From the NCBI RefSeq assembly GCF_027980145.1, contig NZ_JAMZNK010000029.1, positions 1-64,000 of the forward strand: DNA of 64,000 nucleotides. The letters run 5' to 3'. A program made the position numbers and the translations under genes. Positions 16,764 through 25,803 of this stretch are shown here, piece after piece. Below the pieces are notes generated by a model. That model ran no database searches. It was not told the origin of the DNA and saw only the letters and a list, made by a program, of their open reading frames with translations. The stretch's first letter is position 1, and every line of letters starts with the position of its first letter. The stretch comes from Flavobacterium azizsancarii. GTDB lineage: Bacteria; Bacteroidota; Bacteroidia; Flavobacteriales; Flavobacteriaceae.

Positions 16764-17929
16764 TCTATAGGATATAATATATAGTCTCCGCTTTCGTCAG
16801 GAAAGTATGTTCTTAGTCCGCTTGCCAATAAGTTTAGAATTACATCTCCTTGGCAAGGCGGTTCATCAAAGCAATATTTATAAATATAGCTGTCCTTATC
16901 TGCTACAGGAATTGGAGCCGGACAATCATACTGATATTTTGGGATAAACTGCCCGGGAAGAACATCAATAAAATTGAAAAATAATCTCTTTTCTGAATAA
17001 GAAGATACCTCAAAATAACCAATTACTTTTTCTCCGGGGTTGTCAACCGGATTAATGTTTCCGTAAAAGAAACCGGGCTGGGTTTGTGATAAAATACTTC
17101 CGTTATTTGATATTTCTTTCAATGTTTCAAAGAAAGTATGAGCAGCAAGACTCTGAACATATTGTTTGACTAATATGCTATATCTGCTTCTGATAATAGG
17201 ATCTTTACTGCTAATGAATCTCACAGGAAAATTAATTACTCTGTCCTCGCTCAGCTGGTTGGTATTTGTTAAGATTAATTCATTTGATTTCTGGCTTAAA
17301 TAACAAATTCGGGCTTCTGAGGTTCTGTCTTCAAAAACGACTTTTCCTCTTGGGTTTGTACCGGGAGTAAAAAGAACCGGAACAGCTTTTTGATAATACC
17401 ATTTAGGGGCAACAACCCTATAGGTTTCTTCGTATTCGTACCTGTAATATCTTGATTTATTGGTAGGATCTGCACTGTTTACGGTAATTTCGACACCAAG
17501 TTCACCATTTTTTGTTACCGCTTTAGATTCTAAACTGTTAATCTGGGTTTGTTGCGGCAATTTTTCTGTAGTCGAAACATAAGATCTTCCATTGCTTGTG
17601 CGAACATGCAATTGATATTGTCTGTCCGGACTTGCCTGAAATTGATCTGAAGAAACATACAAATCTTTAGTTTCCTGAAAATCATATTTAGTGCCAAGAT
17701 CATCCGTTATAAACACTGTTGCTTTAGTCTCGAAGGTTGGTGTTTTTTCTTCAAGTTTATAGGTTCGGGATAATTTAATTTCCTGATGCTTATATTCATT
17801 AGTAATTGTTGCTTCTATCACAATAGCATCTTCAAACCCATTGGTCTGATACTGATAAGGTGTCGTACAGCCCAATACCGAAGAAAGAACTAATAGTACA
17901 AGAAATCTATATAGGAAGATTTTTTTCAT
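16706..17929 (-). CDS. DUF4249-family outer-membrane-locus lipoprotein
   Basis: A 407 aa lipoprotein with lipobox VLGC (Cys21), then a beta-rich domain matching what I know of DUF4249. Supporting blocks are the IVIEATITNEYKHQEIKLSR opening, repeated Ig-like strands, and a cysteine-containing tail (YDCPAP, CFDEPPCQGD, YPIECGDC). DUF4249 proteins are habitually encoded just after a TonB-dependent receptor, as here (6-base gap), and are presumed partners at the cell surface. The six or more late cysteines suggest disulfides in the exported protein. The ligand is unknown. Confidence 0.85.
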   Translation of the reverse strand: MKKIFLYRFLVLLVLSSVLGCTTPYQYQTNGFEDAIVIEATITNEYKHQEIKLSRTYKLEEKTPTFETKATVFITDDLGTKYDFQETKDLYVSSDQFQASPDRQYQLHVRTSNGRSYVSTTEKLPQQTQINSLESKAVTKNGELGVEITVNSADPTNKSRYYRYEYEETYRVVAPKWYYQKAVPVLFTPGTNPRGKVVFEDRTSEARICYLSQKSNELILTNTNQLSEDRVINFPVRFISSKDPIIRSRYSILVKQYVQSLAAHTFFETLKEISNNGSILSQTQPGFFYGNINPVDNPGEKVIGYFEVSSYSEKRLFFNFIDVLPGQFIPKYQYDCPAPIPVADKDSYIYKYCFDEPPCQGDVILNLLASGLRTYFPDESGDYILYPIECGDCTSFSSNIKPLFWID

Positions 17930-17935
17930 AACCTT

Positions 17936-20677
17936 TTAAAATTTAAAATTATAGGTAATAGTTGGTATCGGCACCGAGAAAATAGAAGTCTGGTAGGCTT
18001 TTACCTGGCCTTCTTTAGTCACAAAAAAGATAGAGTACGGATTGTTTCGGCCTAATACATTATAAACAGAAATATTCCAGAAACTGTGAGCCAGTTTTTT
18101 TATTTTGTGATTCCCCTCAATATTTAATCCAATATCTAATCTGTAATAATCCGGTATTCTGTATCTGTTACGATCACTATACATCGTGTATTCTGCTCCG
18201 TTATACGTATATTTTCCAATAGGATATGTAATTGGACGTCCGGTTTGATAAACAAAATTCGAAGAAAAACTATAGCGATGAGTGATCTTATAATTCATTA
18301 CGATACTCACATCATGAGGTTTATCAAAATTCGTTGGAAAGAAAGCACCATTGTTTACTTTTTCATCATTAAACTGACTGTCCAGTTTTATAAATGTTCT
18401 GGAATAAGTGTATCCAATCCAGCCATTAAGTCTTCCTGTTGATTTTTTTAGTAAAAACTCAATACCATACGCCTTACCATTTCCTTGTAATAATTCTGTT
18501 TCTAAATTTTCATTTAAAAGAATGTTTGCACCCACCTTATAATCTAATATGTTTTTAGATGTTTTATAATAACCCTCCAGGCTCAACTCAATATCTTTAT
18601 AGTCTAGTTTTTTAAAGATCCCCAGAGAATACTGCAAGCCGCTTTCAGGTTTTACATTCAGGTCAGACAGTTTCCAGGTGTCAGTAGGCGATTGGGTTGT
18701 ATTGTTCGTCAGGAGATGAATGTATTGATAGTTTTTATCAAAACCGGCTTTAACGAACAGGCTTTCATCAAAAATATAACGTAATCCTATTCGGGGTTCA
18801 AACCCTCCGGAAGAATTTATGACTTCATTATTCGCATAAACTTTTTCTTCTGTTACAGTCGACGGAGTTTTGGGAACGCCCTCTTGATAAATTTTTTGAG
18901 TAGAAGGGCCAAGAGCTGCATAATAAGAATATCGGGCACCAATGTCTAACAATAATTTTTCGGTGATTTTATATTTGTCAGAGAAAAACAAAGCCGATTC
19001 CAGACCTTTTTCATCGTCAATTTTTATAGAATTCACTAAGGATGATGCTCCGTTTGGATTAATTTCTCCCGGATTGACTTTGTATAATTTACTGGCTATT
19101 CCGTAAGTTAATCTGTGTTTGCTGTTCAACTCACTATTGAATTTCAGGCTTGCCTGAGTTTCGTTTATTTTATATTTAAAAATAAAAGATTCAGGATTCG
19201 CTGATTCATAATCAATGCTAAATTTATATTCACTGTTCGTCACATTAAGCTCACTGTTGTTTTTCTCGTTAAAAGAATGTTTCCATTTCAAAGAAACAAG
19301 ACTGTTGCTGTACCTGTACAAAGAGTCAGGCGTTATGCTGTATTTGTCTTTACTATAATAACCCGTAGCCTCAACTGAATTGTTTTTATTTATTTTGTGA
19401 CTGTATTTTGCAAATAAATCATAGAATGATGCCTGGCTATTTTTCAGGTTCTCATCGTCTAATGATTTTAAAATCCAATCAGAGTATGTGGCTCTTCCGC
19501 CCACTAACAAACTCGCTTTTCCTTTTACAACAGGAATAGAAGCAGTAAGATTACTCGTTACAGGACCAATACCTCCTTCTCCGGAAAATTTTTCAGTGTT
19601 GCCGTTTTTAGAAGTGATATCAAAAACAGAAGACAATCGGCCTCCAAATTCTGATGGTATGCCGCCTTTATAAATATCAACTTTATTTATCGTGTAGGGA
19701 TTAAGAGAAGAGAAAAATCCAAAAAGATGAGCAGGATTGTAAATGGTTCCGTTATCCAGCAACATCAAGTTTTGATCTTCTTTTCCGCCTCGTACATTAA
19801 ATCCTGAAGAACCTTCTCCAGCCGTTTTTATTCCCGGAATGGTTAAGGCAATTTTTAGTACATCTCTTTCTCCCAGAACCAACGGAACGGTTTTTATGCC
19901 CTCGGCTTCAATTGTTGTAACGCCTGTTATGGCAGTTCTGATGTTCTGACTGTTCTTTCCTTTTACAATAACCTCTTTTAATTGATTTATTTTTTCGATT
20001 ATAGAAAAATCTAACGTTCCGTTACTATAGATCATTATTTTTCGGGAAGTATTATTGTACAAAATCGACTGAATTTCGATCGTAGCCAAACCTACCGGAA
20101 GTTTTAAACTATAAAATCCTTCACTATTAGTTATCGTTGATATTTCCGTATTTTTTACCTTAACAGTTACATCTCCTAATTTTTTGTCATCTTTTAGATC
20201 TGTTATATGACCGGAAAGCGTATAAAAATCAATCTCAGCATCTATCGTTTCCTTACCGATTAATGCGATTGGAGCTGTTTTTTCGGCTTTGTTTTTGGTA
20301 ACCGAGTCGTATTGCTGAAAAAACACCGGGACATTTATATCCTTTGTTTTAGTATTCTGAAACGTATTATAAATGATGCTGTTTTTTGTTAAGATGATCC
20401 TGTTCTTATCCATAAAGAAGTTAAGGTCAGTATCTTCAAAAACTTTAGTCAAAACATCCTGGAACGGTTTGTTCGAAAAATTTCCTGACACTAATATCGT
20501 CGTATCAAACCAATCGTCCTGAAAATAGAACCTGTAATCAGTAGAAGCTTCTATTTTTTTTAAAACATCTATCCTGTTGATGTTGCTGTAACTAAGGTTG
20601 ATATTGTTTTTTTGATCTTGTGAATAGAGCAATGGATTAAAACCGAAAAATAATAAAAAGATGATAAATATTCTCAT
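17936..20677 (-). CDS. TonB-dependent receptor with STN and carboxypeptidase-like domains
   Basis: A 913 aa outer-membrane receptor. Order of parts: signal peptide (1-19); an STN/secretin_N domain (about 30-95; SYSNINRIDVLKKIEAS, FSNKPFQDVLTKVF); a carboxypeptidase-regulatory-like domain (about 150-235; SGHITDLKDDKKLGDVTV); plug domain (about 250-350; GERDVLKIALTIPGIKTAG, NVRGGKEDQNLMLLDNG); then a 22-strand barrel ending in FKF. An STN domain often marks receptors tied to an anti-sigma/ECF sigma relay, but none is encoded next door. It is co-oriented with an unknown exported protein upstream and DUF4249 and MG2-like genes downstream, forming one apparent operon. Confidence 0.92.
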   Translation of the reverse strand: MRIFIIFLLFFGFNPLLYSQDQKNNINLSYSNINRIDVLKKIEASTDYRFYFQDDWFDTTILVSGNFSNKPFQDVLTKVFEDTDLNFFMDKNRIILTKNSIIYNTFQNTKTKDINVPVFFQQYDSVTKNKAEKTAPIALIGKETIDAEIDFYTLSGHITDLKDDKKLGDVTVKVKNTEISTITNSEGFYSLKLPVGLATIEIQSILYNNTSRKIMIYSNGTLDFSIIEKINQLKEVIVKGKNSQNIRTAITGVTTIEAEGIKTVPLVLGERDVLKIALTIPGIKTAGEGSSGFNVRGGKEDQNLMLLDNGTIYNPAHLFGFFSSLNPYTINKVDIYKGGIPSEFGGRLSSVFDITSKNGNTEKFSGEGGIGPVTSNLTASIPVVKGKASLLVGGRATYSDWILKSLDDENLKNSQASFYDLFAKYSHKINKNNSVEATGYYSKDKYSITPDSLYRYSNSLVSLKWKHSFNEKNNSELNVTNSEYKFSIDYESANPESFIFKYKINETQASLKFNSELNSKHRLTYGIASKLYKVNPGEINPNGASSLVNSIKIDDEKGLESALFFSDKYKITEKLLLDIGARYSYYAALGPSTQKIYQEGVPKTPSTVTEEKVYANNEVINSSGGFEPRIGLRYIFDESLFVKAGFDKNYQYIHLLTNNTTQSPTDTWKLSDLNVKPESGLQYSLGIFKKLDYKDIELSLEGYYKTSKNILDYKVGANILLNENLETELLQGNGKAYGIEFLLKKSTGRLNGWIGYTYSRTFIKLDSQFNDEKVNNGAFFPTNFDKPHDVSIVMNYKITHRYSFSSNFVYQTGRPITYPIGKYTYNGAEYTMYSDRNRYRIPDYYRLDIGLNIEGNHKIKKLAHSFWNISVYNVLGRNNPYSIFFVTKEGQVKAYQTSIFSVPIPTITYNFKF

Positions 20678-20697
20678 TTGGCTAATTTCTACTGATT

Positions 20698-21417
20698 TTA
20701 ATTATTGATATATTTTAAAAGATTCTTTGTGAATAGCGGAATATTCTCTTTTTTTAAGTTTCTATAAGTAAGGTAGAAATCATTTATTTTTCTTTTGCTG
20801 TCAGGGAACAATGCTATGATTTCTTTTTTATCATTGGCGGGGTAAAATTTGCCTTCTTTAAGTATGATAAATTCATGTTTGGGTATGAATTCTATTAAAT
20901 CAATTTCTTGGTTGCTGTTTTTCTTCCTGTCTTTATAATATTTTATATAAAGAACAATGTTATTTCCTGCCGGAACCTCCTGATAGTATCCTTTTCTAAA
21001 AATGGCAGAATTAAATTCTTTAAGGTTGACAAATTTTTCAGTTCCTATTTTAAAAGAGCTGATGTTATTTTTAATAAGATTGATTTTTGTGGTGTTTTGG
21101 TCACCATACGGTTTTAGAACCAGTTCATCGCTATAAGTGTCAAGATTTAGAAGCAAATCAAAATATTCCTGATCGTTATAACGAATGCTTCCTTTTATAA
21201 AATCCTGCGAAATATAATAGCGATTGTGACCACTGATGGCCCTGTCAAAGTTTAAATGGGCAGGTCCGTTTTCAAATTCCAGCGATTCTACACCAAGGTT
21301 TTTATCGAACCAATTGTAGGCAGTGATTTCATTGCTGGTTTGGCAATAAATGGCGGGAGTATTTAATAATATTCCAAATAGAATAAAAGAAAGAGACTTT
21401 TTTTGAAGTTTTTTCAA
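20698..21417 (-). CDS. Exported protein of unknown function, first gene of the receptor locus
   Basis: A 239 aa protein with a signal peptide (cut near IYCQ, residue 25) and no family I recognise. The body is mixed alpha/beta. It has an ISQDFIKGSIRYNDQEYFDLLLNLDTYSDEL section that could be a small beta-sandwich, then charged strands and a C-terminal helical end (IALFPDSKRKINDFYLTYRNL). It precedes the TonB-dependent receptor by 20 bases on the same strand and starts the four-gene run, so it probably works with the receptor at the periplasm or outer membrane. Confidence 0.75.
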   Translation of the reverse strand: MKKLQKKSLSFILFGILLNTPAIYCQTSNEITAYNWFDKNLGVESLEFENGPAHLNFDRAISGHNRYYISQDFIKGSIRYNDQEYFDLLLNLDTYSDELVLKPYGDQNTTKINLIKNNISSFKIGTEKFVNLKEFNSAIFRKGYYQEVPAGNNIVLYIKYYKDRKKNSNQEIDLIEFIPKHEFIILKEGKFYPANDKKEIIALFPDSKRKINDFYLTYRNLKKENIPLFTKNLLKYINN

Positions 21418-21616
21418 AGGATTGGTGGTTTGAATGTTTTGGTATAGCTTTCCAAAAATATCAAAAAAATGTTAATATTTGATTTATTTTTATTAATATT
21501 TGTTATTTTAATGTGAATTTTGAGTAAAATAAGGGCTTGGTCTAAAATAAAAAAAACACCCAGACTTAAAAAAATTAAGCTGTAGTGTTTTTTAGCGAAA
21601 AAAGGGGCAAACTTTT

Positions 21617-21868
21617 TTATTCGGATAAGTCATCATATGCATCAAGCATATCATCGAATATTTTTTTTAATGATTTTATATAAATCGGAAATGCAATGAA
21701 TAATAATATATATTCCTTTCTGAAAACAGTAACGTCATCAAGAATTTCATATAAGCTAGGAATAATTAATGTTAATGAAACCGCAACACCAACCCACGGA
21801 TTATCTTTTATTTTTTTTAAAATGTCTAAAATTTTCATGTCTGCTTGTTTGGTTATTGCAATTTTCAT
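21617..21868 (-). CDS. Small membrane protein, unknown
   Basis: An 83 aa protein (73 aa if translation starts at ATG 21838, MKILDILKKI). It has two hydrophobic segments (about 28-44 and 53-68 of the long form) and an acidic C-terminus (FDDMLDAYDDLSE). No family is recognised. It lies downstream of the LytTR regulator gene on the same strand, separated by a terminator at 22013-22041, so it is probably expressed separately. Confidence 0.5.
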   Translation of the reverse strand: MKIAITKQADMKILDILKKIKDNPWVGVAVSLTLIIPSLYEILDDVTVFRKEYILLFIAFPIYIKSLKKIFDDMLDAYDDLSE

Positions 21869-22010
21869 TTTAGGCTATCTTGATTTTGGGGTTTCTAAGG
21901 GTAAATGTAATTTTGATTTCCCCGTTTGGTATAAAAAATGTCACGAAAGCCTTTTTTTATGTCATGAAATCTGGAGAACTTCTTTTGGATTGGGATATTT
22001 CTTTCAAAAC

Positions 22011-22042
22011 AAAAAATCCTCCCGGGATGGAGAGGATTTTTA
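22011..22042 (-). terminator. Terminator after the LytTR response-regulator gene
   Basis: AAAATCCTC and GAGGATTTT arms around an 10-base loop are followed by T residues on the minus strand. Confidence 0.8.
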
Positions 22043-22065
22043 GAAATGTTTTTCGGATTGGTTTT

Positions 22066-22812
22066 TTAAGATAAAATATTCATTTTCTTTAAAAAATCTT
22101 TATACGTATCGCTAAGATTTATTTTATGATCGCCTTTCAGGATAATCAGATTATCTGCCAGAATAATCTCTTCGATTTTATCTGTATTGACAATCGTATT
22201 GCGGTGTGTTTTTACGAATTTATTCTTATCTAATAAATTACTGATTTTAGTCAGTGAGATCTGAATGACAAATTTTTCCTTTTCAGTAATGATATTGCAA
22301 TAACGTTCTTCGACTTCAATATAGATAATGTCATTTAAGGCTACTTTTTTCAGAGAGCTTTTTTTCTTTATAAACAAGTAATCATTGCTAATCACGGTAT
22401 CTTGTTCTTCGCTCATGAAAACATTTGTTTGAGCATAGAATTTTTCTACAGCCATTTCGATCGCATATAGAATTTCAAGTTCATTAAATGGTTTCATCAA
22501 AAAGCTAAAAGGTCTTGTGAGTTTAGCCCTTTCAAAAATTTGACGGTCTTGCGAACTGGTCAAAAACACGAATGGTTTCGAAGCATTAGGAATAATATTG
22601 ATGGATTCTGCAAAAGTTATTCCGTCTGGTTTCCCGTCCAGAAAAACATCGATGATAATAATGTCTACAGGACTTTCGTAAAAAAGTTTTAATGCGTCTG
22701 TAAAATTTGCAGCAACTCCCGCAACGTTATAATTGTTTTCAAGTAAAACCTTGATAAGGGCATCACTTTGTTCAGGAGTATCTTCTATGATTAATACATT
22801 GATATTATCCAT
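22066..22812 (-). CDS. LytTR-family response regulator
   Basis: A 248 aa two-domain response regulator. The receiver domain (1-125) has the acidic pocket ED at 10-11, phospho-acceptor Asp55 (IIIIDVFLDG), Thr85 in FVFLTSS and Lys107 in LMKPFN. The LytTR DNA-binding domain (about 150-246) carries IYIEVEERYCNI and KFVKTHRNTIVN. LytTR regulators often control secreted peptides, bacteriocins or surface factors. It lies just downstream of the three double-glycine peptide genes, with a hairpin between them, and the TPR histidine kinase gene lies on the other side. That makes a kinase-regulator pairing plausible but unproven. Confidence 0.93.
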   Translation of the reverse strand: MDNINVLIIEDTPEQSDALIKVLLENNYNVAGVAANFTDALKLFYESPVDIIIIDVFLDGKPDGITFAESINIIPNASKPFVFLTSSQDRQIFERAKLTRPFSFLMKPFNELEILYAIEMAVEKFYAQTNVFMSEEQDTVISNDYLFIKKKSSLKKVALNDIIYIEVEERYCNIITEKEKFVIQISLTKISNLLDKNKFVKTHRNTIVNTDKIEEIILADNLIILKGDHKINLSDTYKDFLKKMNILS

Positions 22813-22993
22813 TGTTTATTGTTTTTGGAAGGCAAGCAGGTATGTGGTATTTTAAAGAAGTAAAGTAAAGAATTATTATAGAGAAAATGATTGTTTAAAA
22901 AAGGATTTTTTCAGGATGTTTGTTTCAAACAAAAAGACATATAGTTTTTTTTAAGATCAGTCAGGCTTATTTATGTTAGAGCATGCGCTAAAA

Positions 22994-23036
22994 TGAAACC
23001 CCAATGTTTCTATTTAAAGAAAGATTGGGGTTTGTA
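22994..23036 (-). terminator. Hairpin terminator after the peptide cluster
   Basis: AAACCCCAAT and ATTGGGGTTT arms (10 bp, extended inward by TTTC/GAAA) sit between peptide 1 and the LytTR gene. The T-run after it on the minus strand is short (TTTT), so some read-through is possible. Confidence 0.65.
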
Positions 23037-23062
23037 AATATTAGTTTTTTAAATTCAATGAA

Positions 23063-23200
23063 TTAATCTGATATACTTGTTTTTGTACCTCTAGATGTTT
23101 TAGGATCTTCCCCTCCCGCAATAACTTGTAATTGTTTTCTGGAAAGAGCAGTAAAGTTTTTAAGGCTCGATGTTTTTGCCGTGTTTGTTTTATTTTTCAT
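23063..23200 (-). CDS. Double-glycine leader peptide 1 with SRGTKTS tail
   Basis: A 45-codon gene. The leader ends in LSRKQLQVIAGG, like the double-glycine leaders of Bacteroidota natural-product and bacteriocin-type precursors. The 15-residue tail is EDPKTSRGTKTSISD. There is no cysteine anywhere, which argues against a lanthipeptide or disulfide core; the Thr/Ser and acidic residues would allow ester or amide ring modification, but no modifying enzyme or peptidase-transporter is encoded in the window. It is the third in transcription order of three tandem copies and begins 27 bases after peptide 2. The conserved sequence and repeated gene make it real despite its size. Confidence 0.85.
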   Translation of the reverse strand: MKNKTNTAKTSSLKNFTALSRKQLQVIAGGEDPKTSRGTKTSISD

Positions 23201-23227
23201 GGTCTGTCTTATTGATTTGGTTTTAAA

Positions 23228-23368
23228 TTAATCAGCTACACTCGTCTTTGTACCTCTAGATAGTTTTGGATCATCTCCTCCTGTGATAACTTGTAATTGT
23301 TTTCTGGAAAGAGCAGTGAAGTCTTTTAGGTTTGATGTTTTTGTAATTGCTGTGGTTTTGTTTTTCAT
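23228..23368 (-). CDS. Double-glycine leader peptide 2 with SRGTKTS tail
   Basis: A 46-codon gene, 40 of 46 residues identical to peptide 3. It has a basic Lys/Thr-rich N-terminus, then LKDFTALSRKQLQVITGG and the tail DDPKLSRGTKTSVAD. Cleavage after GG would release a 15-residue peptide. Differences from the other copies cluster at the extreme N-terminus and in the last three residues, while the leader motif and the DPKxSRGTKTS block stay fixed. It sits 57 bases after peptide 3 and is probably co-transcribed with it. Confidence 0.87.
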   Translation of the reverse strand: MKNKTTAITKTSNLKDFTALSRKQLQVITGGDDPKLSRGTKTSVAD

Positions 23369-23425
23369 AGGTTTATATTCTTTTTAGTTATCTAATGTTT
23401 CAATTTGTCTTAAATCATTTTTGAA

Positions 23426-23566
23426 TTAATCATTTACACTCGTCTTTGTTCCTCTAGATGTTTTAGGATCGTCTCCTCCTGTAATAACTTGTAGTTGTTT
23501 TCTGGAAAGAGGAGTGAAGTCTTTTAGGTTTGATGTTTTTGCCGTTGCTGTGATTTTGTTTTTCAT
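23426..23566 (-). CDS. Double-glycine leader peptide 3 with SRGTKTS tail
   Basis: A 46-codon gene, first of the three in transcription order. It has LKDFTPLSRKQLQVITGG followed by DDPKTSRGTKTSVND. A longer reading frame overlapping it (23463-23795) is in another frame and is rejected, because the conserved frame is the one repeated in all three copies. Upstream is a spacer with an imperfect inverted repeat, then the histidine kinase gene. I do not recognise a characterised family for this tail. Roles to consider are exported signal peptide, modified natural product or bacteriocin. Confidence 0.87.
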   Translation of the reverse strand: MKNKITATAKTSNLKDFTPLSRKQLQVITGGDDPKTSRGTKTSVND

Positions 23567-23938
23567 GGTATTTTATTTTTTTGATTATAGCAATAAAAAT
23601 AAACAAAAAAATAAGGCGAGTACATAAAAAAATGTAGGATAATTTAGAGTGAAATAAGTTTATTGATTTGTTTAGTAGATTATTACGAGAAACCCGTTGG
23701 GTGAAATGCCTAAATATTTTAATTGGCACCCATAGAAATATAGCATTTATGATTGTGAAAAAAGTAAAATAAAAAGAAACTCGTTTCTCACACATAGTCC
23801 AGATAGCTATCGGGATGTGTTAATGCTGGTGAAACGCCTTTTTTAAGTTCAATAATTCTATGTTTCTATGTGTTAAAAATAATTACACCCAACGAACGGG
23901 TTATGAGAAATAAAAAAGATTGCCCAATAGAAAGATTT
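23567..23938. repeat. Spacer with imperfect inverted repeat between kinase and peptide genes
   Basis: This 372-base spacer has no convincing gene. Its left arm (about 23687-23743) contains AACCCGTTGGGTG and CATAGAAATATAG. Its right arm (about 23850-23910) contains the reverse complements of AACCCGTTCGTTGGGTG and CATAGAAACATAG. The arms flank about 105 bases that include further Flavobacterium-style repeat words. It resembles a non-autonomous interspersed repeat; no transposase is present. Confidence 0.6.
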
Positions 23939-25669
23939 TTAAGCAATCGTTTTTGGGAAAGTCAATATCATTTTAGTTCCTTTTCCAATTTGACTTTCTA
24001 TGGCTAGCGTGCCACTATTTTTTCGGATCATTTGTTTGCATAGTTGCAAGCCTAAACCAGTTCCTATAATCTCTGAGTTTTCTTTTTTTGCCAACAATTC
24101 GTTCTCAGTAAGCAATTCTTGAATAGTTTGCTGGCTCATTCCAATTCCGTTGTCCTCAATGATAAGGGTGCAGAAATCGGGATTAATTTCCTGAGTATAA
24201 AAACTTATTTTTCCATCTCTATTAGAGAATTTAATGGCATTGTCTAGTAAATTCCTAAGCACAATCTTTAGGGAATCAAGATCTACATAAATAAAAATAT
24301 TTTTCGAAACCGAATTATCAAAAGTAATCGATTTGTCCAGAAGCAAAGGTTTGTAGTTGTATTCGATTTGCTGAACGATAGAATACAAATGAATAGATTC
24401 CTTATGAAAATACAATTGTTTCGTTTGCAGCATCGCCCAATGCAGTAAATTGTCTAGTAAGCTATAAGCGCCATTGGCAATAGTGCTATTCTGGATGATA
24501 AGTTGATGAAGTTCATCATAGTTTTTAGTTTCGAGTGTAGCAGATAATTTAGCGTTACTCGTTTTTAGTGCATTTACAGACGATCTCAAATCATGACTAA
24601 CAATAGAGAACAATTGATCTTTAGTAGCATTGAGTTCATCGAGTTTGTTTTTTTGGAGTAAAATGGTCTTCGCGTTTTTTACTTTTTGACCGTATAAGTA
24701 AACGCCTCCGGTTAAAATTAAAAGTAAGCCTATTGAGGCAAAAAACAGACTGTTGCGTTGAGTATCTTTTAGCTTGTTCTCGACTTCTAGTACTTTAATT
24801 TGTTTTTGTTTTTGAGCAACAGTAAACTTTTTCTCAAAATCAGCGACTGCCCATATTTTGTTTTGGTTGTTTAGAGAGTCCTTCCAATCTTCTGCTTCTT
24901 TTCTGTAATCTATAGCTTTTTTATAATTGCCTCTATTTTCTTCTACAACAGCCATGTTGAAGGCTGTGGTTTGTTTAAGGTCGAAATCTTTTATGTCTTT
25001 AGATAAATTATAAGCTTTTTGAAAATAGTATATGGCTTGTTGGTCTTTATATTGTGCATAATAGAAATTGGCGATGTTTATGTTAGCTCGTACAACACTT
25101 TTTGTAATATGTTTTGGATTTAAAAAAATATCGTTTGTTAAATAAAACTCCGCTTTATCAAACTGTTTTAAGTGTAAATAACAGATCCCAATATTTCTGT
25201 ATAAATCGGCTATTTCAGTTTCGTCTTTATGATTTAATATTTCTTTTTGAGCCTTTAAAAAATAAATAATTGCTTTTTCAAAATTTTTCTCAAAATAAAA
25301 TAACAATCCAATATTATTATCAACTAAATAATAATATTGGAATGATTTACTTATTAAGTCAAATTCAATACGTGATTGTTGGTAGAGCCCTTTCATCATC
25401 AATGAGTACCCTCTGAAATAATGACAATATTGTTTAGTTGCTAAATCGGTATTAGAGTTTAATTGTTTTACAGAATATACTAATGTAGAGTCCCATTCTT
25501 TTCTTAAAAAAAAAAACTGTGCCTTGCTGAAGTTTTTTTCGCTTTTTATGGTAGCTGCTTTTTTTTGAACAGCAATATCAAAATACTTCGAGTTCTTTTC
25601 TTGTTGAGAGAAAATTATTGAGGGTAAAAAAAGAAACAATAAAAGAAAGGTGTGTATTTTTTTTGTCAT
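23939..25669 (-). CDS. TPR-containing sensor histidine kinase
   Basis: A 576 aa membrane histidine kinase. Parts in order: signal peptide (1-21), about five to six TPR-like repeats exposed to the periplasm (about 45-265), a coiled-coil lead (280-304), one membrane helix (306-327), and a HisKA domain with phospho-His359 in IVSHDLRSS. The HATPase follows: N box LRNLLDNAIKFS (471-482), G1 DNGIG (506-510) and G2 GTGLG (536-540). All catalytic motifs are intact. It has no receiver domain, so it needs a separate regulator. The LytTR gene across the peptide cluster is the obvious candidate, and TPR sensors often bind peptides or proteins. The SRGTKTS peptides or the upstream 142 aa protein could be its ligand (inference). 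Confidence 0.93.
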   Translation of the reverse strand: MTKKIHTFLLLFLFLPSIIFSQQEKNSKYFDIAVQKKAATIKSEKNFSKAQFFFLRKEWDSTLVYSVKQLNSNTDLATKQYCHYFRGYSLMMKGLYQQSRIEFDLISKSFQYYYLVDNNIGLLFYFEKNFEKAIIYFLKAQKEILNHKDETEIADLYRNIGICYLHLKQFDKAEFYLTNDIFLNPKHITKSVVRANINIANFYYAQYKDQQAIYYFQKAYNLSKDIKDFDLKQTTAFNMAVVEENRGNYKKAIDYRKEAEDWKDSLNNQNKIWAVADFEKKFTVAQKQKQIKVLEVENKLKDTQRNSLFFASIGLLLILTGGVYLYGQKVKNAKTILLQKNKLDELNATKDQLFSIVSHDLRSSVNALKTSNAKLSATLETKNYDELHQLIIQNSTIANGAYSLLDNLLHWAMLQTKQLYFHKESIHLYSIVQQIEYNYKPLLLDKSITFDNSVSKNIFIYVDLDSLKIVLRNLLDNAIKFSNRDGKISFYTQEINPDFCTLIIEDNGIGMSQQTIQELLTENELLAKKENSEIIGTGLGLQLCKQMIRKNSGTLAIESQIGKGTKMILTFPKTIA

Positions 25670-25803
25670 TATTAGTATTTAATAAAATCAATAATGTTCA
25701 ATTGTATTTATGATTTATGGATTGTAAACTTAATAATTGTCAAATATTTACTGCAATGTATATACAGATGATGAAAATGTGATAGAGATGCCTTTCTTTT
25801 ATA

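Noticed and set aside
23463..23795. 110-codon minus-strand frame overlapping peptide 3
   Set aside because: Different frame from the repeated conserved peptide frame, low-complexity ending, no homologue-like features; a shadow plus spacer.
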